From Brasilonema sp. UFV-L1 (lineage in GTDB: Bacteria > Cyanobacteriota > Cyanobacteriia > Cyanobacteriales > Nostocaceae), in NCBI RefSeq assembly GCF_012912105.1, contig NZ_QMEA01000086.1, positions 1-40,115 on the forward strand: a DNA stretch of 40,115 nucleotides, read 5' to 3'. The notes under the pieces are model-generated. The model saw only the letters and a list, made by a program, of their open reading frames with translations. It was not told where the DNA came from and searched no databases. The first letter of the stretch is position 1. Every line of letters starts with the position of its first letter. The position numbers and the translations under genes were made by a program. This document shows, piece after piece, positions 31,243 through 39,781 of the stretch.

Positions 31243-31854
31243 TCAATCTGTTAATCTTTTTACCATTTGTGCATAAAGTAAAACTTGTTTTGGAGACCAA
31301 AAAAGCAATCTACCTAAATTGAATGCAGCTCTGGTAAAGCTTAAAGCTTCAAAATCCTTCTCATATGCTGTTACTGTTTCAAAATCCCCCAACAAATTAT
31401 TGATTGTTTGTTTTGCAGTAGCAACATAAGCTTTCCAACCTTCATTGATAGCTTCTGCAACCACTGAAGAACAATTCCGTTTGATCAAATGGTAGGAAAA
31501 TTGTTGAGTTTGAAATTCTTTCCAAAATGTTTTGATAGGCTCTTGAGGAAGGTTGAATAACTCAACTTTGCGGTCTGCTTTTCTTTGAGACCCATCTCTA
31601 CCTAAAATTAAACAATCTTGTTCATAACTCTCACTACTAACATCAATTAAATGCTGAAATAACAATTGATTAATAGTTTGATTTTTCTGATTAAGTTTAT
31701 TTTTACTAGTCTCAGTAAATGAGTAATTGAGAACTTCTTTGTTAGGCCAAAAGCTTATATAAGTATCTACACCTACCTGCATTGAAGCATGACCAAAGAA
31801 CTCTTTGGGAAGCCAAATGTACACAGTGATAATATTCGCAAGGGAACTACTCAT
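31243..31854 (-). CDS. Papain-like fold candidate, hypothetical
   Basis: 203 aa. An early His in GHASMQVGVDTYISFWP (H22) and a later Cys in YHLIKRNCSSVVAEAINEGW (C128) are arranged as in circularly permuted NlpC/P60-like (DUF4105-type) cysteine hydrolases, where the His strand precedes the Cys helix. No signal peptide; the start ATG is at 31854. No partner is adjacent. Could act on peptides or lipids, but the assignment is only by this two-motif layout. Confidence 0.5.
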   Translation of the reverse strand: MSSSLANIITVYIWLPKEFFGHASMQVGVDTYISFWPNKEVLNYSFTETSKNKLNQKNQTINQLLFQHLIDVSSESYEQDCLILGRDGSQRKADRKVELFNLPQEPIKTFWKEFQTQQFSYHLIKRNCSSVVAEAINEGWKAYVATAKQTINNLLGDFETVTAYEKDFEALSFTRAAFNLGRLLFWSPKQVLLYAQMVKRLTD

Positions 31855-32165
31855 ATGTTACGCCGCTACAACTTACCGAGCAACTTGTTGTAATTCACAA
31901 TTGTGATTAAAAAACGCGGTTTCTTCTCCGGTAAAATACTTAGATTCGTGGCTCGTAGTAGCGCTGTTTGCACAAAAAGCTATATTTGGCGCTCAAGCGC
32001 TACTACAAACGTGGATTTTTTTATAAGTAATTAGGCAGATTTTATATTATAGCAGTCCTATTTTTTTGGTAAAATAGCGTATCCCAAGAAGCCCGGTTTC
32101 TCCAAGAAACCAGGCTTGTAACTTTTCACGTTTCTTGCGCGTGCCCAGAGGGCAGTGAAGCAGGG
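31855..32165. other. Intergenic region with inverted repeats
   Basis: Holds a pair of inverted arms GTAGTAGCGCT / AGCGCTACTAC (about 31955-32007) and the hairpin AAGCCCGGTTTCT / AAGAAACCAGGCTT (32088-32117), relative of the repeat inside the conflict gene. No gene seen. Confidence 0.6.
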
Positions 32166-33347
32166 CTAAATTTCTGGATCAACCAAGCGAGTTGTAGGAC
32201 GACTTTGAGACAAATCTTGCACAACTTGCACAGCACTTACCACAGCTACCAGTCCAATGACCGCAACAGGTAACAAATCTTTACCAAAAAGTGCGATCGC
32301 CAGAATCATAAAAGCCGCCCCAATACGAAATTTAGCACGACTTTTACAGTAACGGATGACTCCAATCCTGTGGAGAATACCTAAACCTAGGTAACAGAAT
32401 GCTATAGAACCACAAAGTAGCCATCGTACTGCATCGGATAGTGGTAGCATTGGCTTGCTCAACAATACTAGTTCTACGGCGACTCCAGCAGCAGCGATAC
32501 CCATAACGAGGGGTAGATGGGTGTAAAGCCAGACATTAAAAATGGTGACTCGTCCTTCTGTCCGCGCCCTCTGAATAGGTGTACCACCAAGGTTATCAAA
32601 ATACACCCACCACAAGCTAAAAGCGATACATAGACCGAAGACTGCGGCGATTACAGTTAAAACATCCCAGTTCTGTTCGGAAACTCCATCGACCACCGCG
32701 ACAATTGCTTCGCCCAAAACAATCATGGTAAACAGTCCGAAACGTTCTGGCAAGTGGGAAGAGTGGGGAGAGAGTTCTAGCTGCAGCTTGCGTGCTGAAA
32801 GAGGTGTGGCGAAGTCAATAATGAGTCCTAATGTCCAGACTACGAAACGCCAAGGACTGGGTATGAATCCTGATATAACCCAAAGGACAGCTGCAATTGT
32901 AAAACCTGCGGCGTAGCGATTTGTCAACGGACGTGCTGTGGGAATATGCCATCCAGCGCGGATATATTCTACAACAAGCACAACTCGACCTATAGCATAA
33001 GAAAGGGCGAAGCCAGTGCAACTTTCACCTAAGCCGTGATGGACGTTGACAGCTAGTCCGGCGATCGCCAACATTTGTACAGCTGTGAGTAGCCGATGTG
33101 CTATATCATCACTATCAAAGCGGTTAGCGTAGAATGTGGTGCCAATCCATGACCACCAAACGGGTATAAAAAGAACGACAAATCCCAAAACACCTGATAA
33201 CGAAACATGATCGTGAAGATAGTGAGCGAGTTGAGAGACAGCAACAACAAACACCAAATCATAAAAAAGTTCTAACCAAGTGGCGCGTCTTTCTTCTTCG
33301 CTGTCTTCACCAATTCGTAACCTTGGTGGTTCTATAAAAATTGCCAT
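32166..33347 (-). CDS. LtrA family membrane protein
   Basis: 393 aa, low-temperature-requirement A family, multi-pass membrane proteins of uncertain function first linked to cold growth in Listeria. Typical marks: ATWLELFYDLVFVVAVSQLAH near the N-terminus, WWSWIGTTFYANRFDSDD, HLPERFGLFTMIVLGEAIVAVV in the middle, WWVYFDN. About ten hydrophobic helices follow. Divergent neighbour is a repeat region; no operon. Length normal. Confidence 0.9.
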   Translation of the reverse strand: MAIFIEPPRLRIGEDSEEERRATWLELFYDLVFVVAVSQLAHYLHDHVSLSGVLGFVVLFIPVWWSWIGTTFYANRFDSDDIAHRLLTAVQMLAIAGLAVNVHHGLGESCTGFALSYAIGRVVLVVEYIRAGWHIPTARPLTNRYAAGFTIAAVLWVISGFIPSPWRFVVWTLGLIIDFATPLSARKLQLELSPHSSHLPERFGLFTMIVLGEAIVAVVDGVSEQNWDVLTVIAAVFGLCIAFSLWWVYFDNLGGTPIQRARTEGRVTIFNVWLYTHLPLVMGIAAAGVAVELVLLSKPMLPLSDAVRWLLCGSIAFCYLGLGILHRIGVIRYCKSRAKFRIGAAFMILAIALFGKDLLPVAVIGLVAVVSAVQVVQDLSQSRPTTRLVDPEI

Positions 33348-33451
33348 AAATAATTCAATCCGGGACTGCGTTCCGCTGCGCTAATGCTCATTCGCTCATT
33401 GTATGAATGATGCTGAAGGTCTTGTCTCTATCATTGAACCACGATCACGGT

Positions 33452-33488
33452 CAAATTCAAAGTATGCCTGCGGCATACTTTGAATTTG
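33452..33488. repeat. Perfect 17-bp palindromic hairpin
   Basis: CAAATTCAAAGTATGCC, a 3-nt loop, and its exact complement. No T-run follows; an isolated dispersed repeat. Confidence 0.85.
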
Positions 33489-33669
33489 TTAGTAGCGTGC
33501 CGCAGGCAGCGAATGAGCGAATTAACAGAAGAACTCAGGAGTCAGGAGCCAGAATTCAGAATGAATTCTTTAGACTGGCGGATGAGTATGGGGTCGCGCA
33601 TCCCCACCGTCTACAGGGGAGCCAGCGCCGTGGGCGGGTTTCCCGACTTGAGGCGTCTGGCGTTGTCTA

Positions 33670-33702
33670 CAATTGGTTGGGGTTTAAATCCCCATCCAAT
33701 TG
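33670..33702. repeat. Hairpin CAATTGG / CCAATTG
   Basis: CAATTGG-TTGGGG and its complement TCCCCA-T-CCAATTG around a TTTAAA centre. Confidence 0.7.
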
Positions 33703-33838
33703 ATTCTGACTCCTGAATCAGGACTTGCTGAATTCTTTTTTAAGCGAAGGGAGTCACTTTTCTGGAAAGAGAAAATCTGCCAGAAGCCTACACCTACTCG
33801 AACAGAGGTGTAGGAGTGTCACTATGAGTTCTGACTTT

Positions 33839-34942
33839 TCATCGGAGGCAGAGCATCTCCGGCTCAGCTCCTTGTTCAAACTGTTTAAGCTCTTTTGTGA
33901 TGTAATTTACGTACTGCTCAGTATCATGCCGACTGAGAGCTAACCGATAACCACGTTCAGCAAAAGCATCAGCTTCTTGAGGGTTATTCAACAAATAGAT
34001 GATAGCTTGTCTTAAGCCTTCAACATCTTCTGGCTTAACCATCATGACCGCATTAGTTTCTGCTACGTATTCATCTATTCCCTGAGTGTGAGTAACTATC
34101 ACAGGACGCCTACAGGCCATTGCTTCCATCAATGCCTGTATTCCTGCACCACAATTACTTTCAAAGATGCTGACCACAATAATATCTGCATCCCGATATA
34201 GCTGAACTAATTCCGGCCATTCGTAAAATCGCTGTGACATATTATCGGGTAATTTTTCAGGAAAACTTCGTTTTTGTACAAGTGCATCGTTGGAGAAACC
34301 GCTGATTTTCACATCAACATCTAGATTTGCTGTTGCCTGAGCGAGAGTTCTGTAATCACGCTGTTCTAAGCCAACACTAGCGATCATTGGACGCGACTTC
34401 TTCTGTTTAGTAGGCTCACGTGCAGGTTCAGGTGCAAAGAATTTGAGATCGGTTTGCTCCCAAACAAACTGAACACGAGATGCAGGTAGATTGAGGTAAT
34501 CGCGTAAAAAAGTAACTTGGTGCTTGCTACAGGCTAAAAACAAATCTATCTTGTTAGCCAAGTTAAATAATTTTAGTGCTAAGCGTCCACGAGGTCGATC
34601 AATATTGTGAAAAAACACTGCTATTTTGGGCCGGTTGCGCTTGAGTCCACAAAGTGTTGCTAGCTGAATACCTCCAGACTCACTATTGCAGAAAACTATG
34701 TCATCCGATTCAAGTCGAGATGATAAAGCACGTGCCATTGCCCAATGCTCTGGCGAGCCTGCTATTTTGGAAAGAAGTTTGTCCACAAAGGAACCTTGAT
34801 ATCCTTCTGGTGTATGAATGCTGGCATTCAGTCTTTGCTTTAACCTCCACATTACATGCCCAGGACGTTTATTGTTCTCGGCTTCCTGAGTAATTTTTTC
34901 AAGATCAATAGAGTGATGCAATACGATGTGGTATTTCGTCAT
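33839..34942 (-). CDS. Family 4-type glycosyltransferase
   Basis: About 367 aa GT-B fold glycosyltransferase. An N-terminal Rossmann half (KIAVFFHNIDRPRG, LFLACSKHQVTFLRDYLNL), then the nucleotide-sugar half with MIASVGLEQRDYRTLAQA, YRDADIIVVSIFESNCGAGIQALMEAM (the family's E-x7-E-like signature, with an EAMACRRPVI), TQGIDEY and PEDVEGLRQAI. The start is ATG 34942 (MTKYHIVLHH). It is an isolated gene; the sugar and acceptor are unknown, but envelope polysaccharide is typical. Confidence 0.87.
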   Translation of the reverse strand: MTKYHIVLHHSIDLEKITQEAENNKRPGHVMWRLKQRLNASIHTPEGYQGSFVDKLLSKIAGSPEHWAMARALSSRLESDDIVFCNSESGGIQLATLCGLKRNRPKIAVFFHNIDRPRGRLALKLFNLANKIDLFLACSKHQVTFLRDYLNLPASRVQFVWEQTDLKFFAPEPAREPTKQKKSRPMIASVGLEQRDYRTLAQATANLDVDVKISGFSNDALVQKRSFPEKLPDNMSQRFYEWPELVQLYRDADIIVVSIFESNCGAGIQALMEAMACRRPVIVTHTQGIDEYVAETNAVMMVKPEDVEGLRQAIIYLLNNPQEADAFAERGYRLALSRHDTEQYVNYITKELKQFEQGAEPEMLCLR

Positions 34943-34957
34943 AAATATTACATGCAA

Positions 34958-35217
34958 TATTAGGTTTTATGAAAGAAAAAGATTAAGCCAGGATATTCCC
35001 AGAGGCTTTTCTACTGAATCATTCAGTAGCGGTTAGGTTCATTTGATGACTAACCTTATGTATCATATAGACAGCTTGCACCGTTTGTCTATATCTAAAA
35101 ACTAAAAAGCTTAAGACTACTATCGCTCTTCCATCACTCTGGGAAAAGAAATATCAGGCAACTTTTAAACCCCAGACAGAAATTGGGTTTGGAGCTTTAT
35201 TTTCTAACATTAAGGAA
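34958..35217. other. Short intergenic region, no feature seen
   Basis: AT-rich, 260 bp; holds no gene or strong repeat. The promoter of the glycosyltransferase gene must lie here. Confidence 0.5.
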
Positions 35218-37776
35218 TTAACTAGACACGATAATTGCCCACATACTTGCTGCTAAGCCAATAGTAGCTAGATGTTGCCAAAAGAGCGATCGCATTGGTT
35301 GATGAGCAATTTTTTGTGTCAACACCACTGTCAATAAAACAGAAACAATCAAGATAGTACCCTGCAAAAAATCAATCACTGCTGGATGCGCCACCAGTAT
35401 AGGTAATTGTTCACCATTGAAACCAAAAGTTGCAACAGTTACGGGAAGAATACGTCCTCCTTCTCCCAAACCCAAACGCAAATAATGAGCTAAATTTCCT
35501 CCTAGCACGAGTGGTAAGTATCCATAGGCAAGTTCTATAAATCGTCGCGGTTTTGGATTTTGCTGAGTAGATTTTAGTTCTTTGTAACTGATATATAATA
35601 TTTGCATAATTCCATATGCTAAAAAAGGGATAGCGACTGGGATCAGCAGAGCCAGCAATGATAATCCCAAATGCGGCAAAAACTGTGTTAAATCCAGATG
35701 TAACCCAAGCCTTGATTGCAATTCCGGTAAGCGATGGAGATAGATTCCTCCCAATAGTAAAAACAATAGTGCAACTTCGTAGCTATGGGGAATATGAGTT
35801 GTCCACAATTCAATCCCCGGAGGACGCAAATTGAGTTCAACAGAACGATGGGGACAGGCTTTAAGACAAGTCATACACAGCACGCAATCTCTGTTATCTT
35901 CTAATTGTGCTGGATGAGAGTACAACGGACACCCTCCTGTTTCCATCCCCTCTCCCTTCTGAGGTCCACCCTTATAACATTGATACGTGGTACAACTGGC
36001 AGAACAGATGCCTTGTTGCGCTCGTAGTTCAGTCATAGAGAGTTTAGCAAATAAACCATTCATTCCACCGATCGGACAGAGATATCGACACCAAAAACGC
36101 CGCTCAAAAATAGCAGAGAATATCATTGCACCAGCGGTGATTAAAAGCAGCAAACAACCAGAAAGATATGCTGTATTTTCTAAATTCCAGAGTTCTTCCC
36201 ATAAGAAAATGAGAGTAAATAATCCAAACAGAAACCATCCGCCCCATTTTTCAGCTTGATGTCTCGGCCAACTTTTCAGTTTTCCAGGAAAGAACTTTTG
36301 GGAGAGTTTTTGTGTGACTTCCCCATAAATCATGAAAGGACAAACAGCACACCAAAAGCGACCAATAAAGGGAAATGCTAGTAGGAAAAAAGGCCACCAC
36401 CAAGCCCAAAATAGATTTAAAACGAAATTGCGATCGCGTGTTTGTGGACCAATAAACAAAACTCCTACAATCAAGGCAAATGCTGTTAAAGTAAAACCAT
36501 AGTTGATGCGATCAGGCCACCAAGGACTACGAAGAAACTTTCGCAAACCTGGATAGGCATTCAACAAATTCACCCGAAATCGCTTCTTCTTAGTATCAAT
36601 TGCCCAGAAAATTTCTTCTGTGAGTTCTTTCGCTTCTCCAGCTTGAACAATCGCCCTTTCCACCAGATTTTGCAACTCTTTCAAATTGCCAGGGAAATCA
36701 TAGGATTGCAAACGACGCAATGCTTCCGGCGTGACTTTTGGTTTACAAATACCTCTTGAGCGAGTGTAAAGACTGATATAATAATCTACCTGTGCTTTGA
36801 TATCAGCTTTGCGCACTCGCAACGGTGGCACTTTGATAACATGACCAACACAGCGTTCAATTTGCGGCTGAGTTTTTTCTGCAACTATCAAAATGCGAGC
36901 ATTACTAACGCGGGATTCGGGAGTTGCTTCTTCCGAACGGCTGACGGGGGTGTATTTGCCTGTTTTGAGTAAGTTTGCTAACGCTGGTAATAACTCTTGG
37001 GGTATTTCTTGGATGTTGTTCAAAACTAAAGTTCCTTCCCCAAGCCATTCCAATAGTCCTGGTTTACCTCCAGCACGACCAAACAAATCAGCACCGCTTG
37101 TCTGCAGAATACCACAGTTAACTTTAATAATTGGTTCTCGTCGCTGTTTAGAACCAAAGTGAATCAAAGCAGCGATGATGTCTTTTCCTAACCCTGGTTC
37201 TCCGAAAATGAAAACAGACTTGCGATCGTCTGTAGCTTCTCGAATTTCCTGTCTTAAACGTACAGCATAGCGACTTGTCCCCACAATACCACGTTCTGCC
37301 TTGGGGACTAAATATGGTCGCAACGCAGTGGAACGTTCTTGTTCGTAAGTCAGCGCAGATGTCAGTTGAGCCAATTCTTGCGCCATTTGGCGAGAAACAG
37401 CTTGAGCAATTTCAGGGTATTGGGCGACAACTTCTCGAAACTTAGCCGCAGGTACAACCCACAAGTGACATTCTGTGACTGTTGTGATTGTACGCTGAGC
37501 CAATTCATCTAACATGAGTTCTTGTAGATGAATAATCGAGCCGGGGAGGAAACCAATAGCTAAAGCTGGGTTGGTTTTATTGCTGCTATCGCTTTCGAGT
37601 TGACCTTCAAGTAGAATATAAAGTGCTTCTGGTGAAGTTCCTTCAGTGACTAGATGCTCGTCTGGTGGGATAACTTGTTCTGAGATAACTTGGGCGATAG
37701 CATTCAAGGGTTCAGGCGATAAAATTCCCAAAGCCGTGCGTTCTTGTAGCCAGATCACGATTTCTTGCGATGTCAT
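35218..37776 (-). CDS. cNMP-binding, sigma-54-type AAA+, and membrane ferredoxin fusion
   Basis: 852 aa in three parts. Residues about 20-130: a cyclic-nucleotide-binding (Crp-like) domain (LVTEGTSPEALYILLEGQLE). About 160-390: an AAA+ domain of sigma-54-activator type (GTSRYAVRLRQEIREA, GEPGLGKD at 192, NCGIL, LFGRAGGKPG, PPLRVRKADI, FPGNLKELQNL), but the GAFTGA loop is missing and Walker B is VLNN instead of VLDE, and no DNA-binding helix follows. About 415-850: an integral membrane region like NapH/NosR, with FWCAVCP and FWCRYLCP (463 and 551), clustered cysteines (581-606) and a ferredoxin site CVLCMTCLKACP (621). Cyanobacteria have no sigma-54, so it is not a classical activator. Probably an ATP- or nucleotide-sensing electron-transfer protein. 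Confidence 0.8.
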   Translation of the reverse strand: MTSQEIVIWLQERTALGILSPEPLNAIAQVISEQVIPPDEHLVTEGTSPEALYILLEGQLESDSSNKTNPALAIGFLPGSIIHLQELMLDELAQRTITTVTECHLWVVPAAKFREVVAQYPEIAQAVSRQMAQELAQLTSALTYEQERSTALRPYLVPKAERGIVGTSRYAVRLRQEIREATDDRKSVFIFGEPGLGKDIIAALIHFGSKQRREPIIKVNCGILQTSGADLFGRAGGKPGLLEWLGEGTLVLNNIQEIPQELLPALANLLKTGKYTPVSRSEEATPESRVSNARILIVAEKTQPQIERCVGHVIKVPPLRVRKADIKAQVDYYISLYTRSRGICKPKVTPEALRRLQSYDFPGNLKELQNLVERAIVQAGEAKELTEEIFWAIDTKKKRFRVNLLNAYPGLRKFLRSPWWPDRINYGFTLTAFALIVGVLFIGPQTRDRNFVLNLFWAWWWPFFLLAFPFIGRFWCAVCPFMIYGEVTQKLSQKFFPGKLKSWPRHQAEKWGGWFLFGLFTLIFLWEELWNLENTAYLSGCLLLLITAGAMIFSAIFERRFWCRYLCPIGGMNGLFAKLSMTELRAQQGICSASCTTYQCYKGGPQKGEGMETGGCPLYSHPAQLEDNRDCVLCMTCLKACPHRSVELNLRPPGIELWTTHIPHSYEVALLFLLLGGIYLHRLPELQSRLGLHLDLTQFLPHLGLSLLALLIPVAIPFLAYGIMQILYISYKELKSTQQNPKPRRFIELAYGYLPLVLGGNLAHYLRLGLGEGGRILPVTVATFGFNGEQLPILVAHPAVIDFLQGTILIVSVLLTVVLTQKIAHQPMRSLFWQHLATIGLAASMWAIIVSS

Positions 37777-38228
37777 GGTTATTGCTCCTACTCAGCACTG
37801 CTGTATAGAAGAAATTATCGCGCTTATCGGTATCTGTTTTAAAACTCAACCTCATAATATGGTTTTGAGTCATCAGTCAATCTTTTTCAACTATCGTTTT
37901 GATTGGAAGATTGCTGTTGTGCTGCCTTTTACACTTCTTCTGTACTCAACTCCAACTCTCGTGCGACTTGTTCCACAGTCAATCCTATTCTTAACAACAG
38001 AGGTACTGTTCTGAACTTTTCTCGACGGACACCTTCTTCTACGCCTTGCTGATAAACCCTGGTTTGCTTTAAATCACTTACGCCAAACATTTCCTGTATT
38101 TCCTCTATACTCATTGTCGGGAATTTATAAAGTATAGAATATCACTGTGATGCAGATTTTAGCATTTGCTTTTGAAGGAACAAAGTTATTGTTCTTGAAC
38201 TCTTTCTCACCAAGCGACGGTGCGCGAT
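37777..38228. other. Intergenic region with an Rpn gene tail
   Basis: AT-rich stretch upstream of the fusion gene. Only the fragment at 37929-38114 is recognisable. Confidence 0.5.
37929..38114 (-). pseudogene. C-terminal fragment of Rpn/transposase-like nuclease
   Basis: 61 aa starting MSIEEIQEMFGVSDLKQTR, then EEGVRREKFRTVPLLLRIGL and TVEQVARELELSTEEV. This is the typical C-terminal tail of cyanobacterial Rpn-family (PD-(D/E)xK nuclease) proteins, whose first 200 or so residues with the nuclease core are absent upstream. Truncated relic. Confidence 0.75.
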
Positions 38229-38438
38229 GAGTGTTTAAGACTCGACGACGAGTGTTTAAGACTCGTTCACGAGTGTTTGAGACTCGACGACGAGTGTTTA
38301 AGACTCGTTCACGAGTGTTTAAGACTCGACGACGAGTGTTTAAGACTCGTTCACGAGTGTTTAAGACTCGACGACGAGTGTTTGAGACTCGACGACGAGT
38401 GTTTGAGACTCGACGACGAGTGTTTGAGACTCGTTCAC
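38229..38438. repeat. Ten-copy 21-bp tandem repeat
   Basis: Ten back-to-back units of 21 bp, GAGTGTTTRAGACTCGWYSAC, alternating GACGAC and TTCAC linkers. Each core is an inverted repeat (CGAGT..ACTCG). The plus strand has two long overlapping frames, one reading as seven-residue repeats ECLRLDD/VH, the other FKTRRRV. Neither looks like a gene. Two weaker units at 3216 belong to the same family. Confidence 0.92.
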
Positions 38439-38766
38439 GAGTTGATTAGTATTGTTAAAAGCGATCGCTCTTCCCCAATCGCACTACACTTACCAAGAGT
38501 AATACGCGTGTTGCATTCATGACTTACACCTCACCCTGCCCTATCGGGCATCCCTCTCCTTAGCAAGGAGAGGGAAAGATTTTAGCGCAGCTATAACAGT
38601 GATAGCTGGCATCAATATATATGGGAAGCATATGCCAAGACGAGAGCGATCGCCTACGGCACGCTAGCCCCGTAGGGGGCCGGAGCTAACGCTAACGCCA
38701 CGTCCCCCTTAGTGAACTGGCTGAAGTAATATTTAAAGAACGGTTAAGTAAAGAAGAGACCTGAAG
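38439..38766. other. Intergenic region with CACCCTGCCC repeat
   Basis: Contains a further copy of the CCCTGCCCTATCGGGCAT unit with its CTCTCCTTAGCAAGGAGAGG hairpin (about 38527-38575) and a GCTAACGC region; the promoter of the antitoxin gene probably lies at its end. Confidence 0.6.
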
Positions 38767-38982
38767 ATGAAAACCGAACGTGAAAGAGAAGAAATTATCA
38801 AAGCTATCAACGTACTGCTTAACCAAGCTTACGATAGCACTTTAGATGAAATACTCGCATTATTAAAACGTATAGATGAAGAAGAGGAAGAAGACGATCT
38901 TAAAGCCATTAAAGAAGCTAGGGAAGATATAAGAGTTAACGGTACAGTCTCTTGGGACGAATATAAGAGAGAATCTGCGTGA
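38767..38982 (+). CDS. Antitoxin of a RelBE-type module
   Basis: 71 aa, acidic (DEEEEEDDLKAIKEA, GTVSWDEYKRES). The Leu-Ile heptads before the acidic part suggest a helical dimer region. It ends GTGA-overlapping with a RelE-like toxin frame at 38979, the usual operon arrangement. The antitoxin itself appears intact, but its toxin is broken. Confidence 0.65.
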   Translation: MKTEREREEIIKAINVLLNQAYDSTLDEILALLKRIDEEEEEDDLKAIKEAREDIRVNGTVSWDEYKRESA

Positions 38983-39247
38983 CTTATCAAATTGAATTTA
39001 CCAAAGGTGTAATAAAACAACTCAATAAATTACCAGCAAATATTAAAGAACGAATTGAGATAAAAGTTCAATAATTAGCAATAGAACCCCGTCCGAACAG
39101 AGTTAAAAAGTTACAAGGTGATGAAAATTCATATCGTGTTCGAGTAGGGGACTACCGAGTTATATTTATGAAATACAAGATGATATTTTGTTAGTGACTG
39201 TGATTAGAGTAGGACATCGTAGTGAAGTTTATAAATATGAAAGTTGA
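38979..39247 (+). pseudogene. Broken RelE-family toxin
   Basis: Starts GTG inside the antitoxin stop: TYQIEFTKGVIKQLNKLP, then KERIEIKVQ and a premature TAA (39072), followed in frame by LAIEPRPNRVKKLQGDENSYRVRVGDYRVIF. There the frame changes by one base, after which EIQDDILLVTVIRVGHRSEVYKY completes the family's typical C-terminus (GDYRVIFxIxDxxLxVxVxxxGHRxEVY). Two separate lesions, so the toxin is inactive. Confidence 0.8.
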
Positions 39248-39385
39248 CAAACAAGAAAAACTAAGAACCATCGCCTACAGTATGGACTTACTGATACCTG
39301 ATTTTTAGTGGGGATTTTGATGGAGGGTTAGAGAGAGCGATCGCCCTTGGTGGCCACTCCGTGCCATCGCATCACTCACCTGAAA

Positions 39386-39781
39386 TTAATTTTCTTCTTG
39401 TTCGTTTAACCAAGCTATTAAATCAGATACTTCTGAAAAGTCTAGTAACGCTTCTGCTAAATCATCTAGCTTTTCAACAGATAGCACTCGAATTCTATCA
39501 ATTAATGATGAATCTATTTCACCAAAACGCCGATTCAGCTGGCGTATAATTGTACGTTCTTCACCTTGCTTATCTCCCTTCTGCAAAATATCCTGATAAA
39601 TTACTGATTCTTGCATAATTTCCTCTCTTAAAAATTGCTGAATTAAATCTTTCTCAAACCTTAAACCTGCTAAGATCTCTGTGTAAGCTGCGATATTCTG
39701 CTTTGTCTCCCTATCCGAAATTCTAGCAATACTCTGGGCAATTTGGGATAGTAACCTTTGGGGTGAATCTGTCTGTATCAA
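39386..39781 (-). pseudogene. Truncated Rpn family protein (DUF4351 tail)
   Basis: 131 aa matching the C-terminal half of cyanobacterial Rpn/YhgA-like putative nucleases: LLSQIAQSIARISDRETKQN, ILAGLRFEKDLIQQFLREEIM, QESVIYQDILQKGDKQGEER, RRFGEIDSSLIDRIRVLS, LDDLAEALLDFSEVSDLIAWL. In frame upstream IIPLAP precedes a stop where a dispersed foldback repeat begins (about 39797), so the nuclease core was probably displaced by that repeat. Confidence 0.75.

Larger units (their letters stand above)
33348..33838. other. Repeat-rich intergenic region
   Basis: Contains the perfect hairpin 33452-33488, AGGAGTCAGGAGC units and their inverted partner CTGACTCCTGAATCAG (33534 to 33722), a shared GGGCGGGTTTCCCGACTTGA repeat at 33630 (also near 1380 and 20884), and the hairpin 33670-33702. 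No coding gene is credible here. Confidence 0.75.

Noticed and set aside
33480-33716. ORFs over the 33480-33716 repeat
   Set aside because: They read palindromic dispersed repeats; no start signal or family.
38229-38438. CRISPR array
   Set aside because: The units are contiguous 21-mers with no unique spacers and no cas genes nearby; it is a simple tandem repeat.
38220-38522. ORF of seven-residue repeats (ECLRLDD) as a gene
   Set aside because: It is the direct translation of the tandem repeat, open in more than one frame, without a ribosome-binding site.
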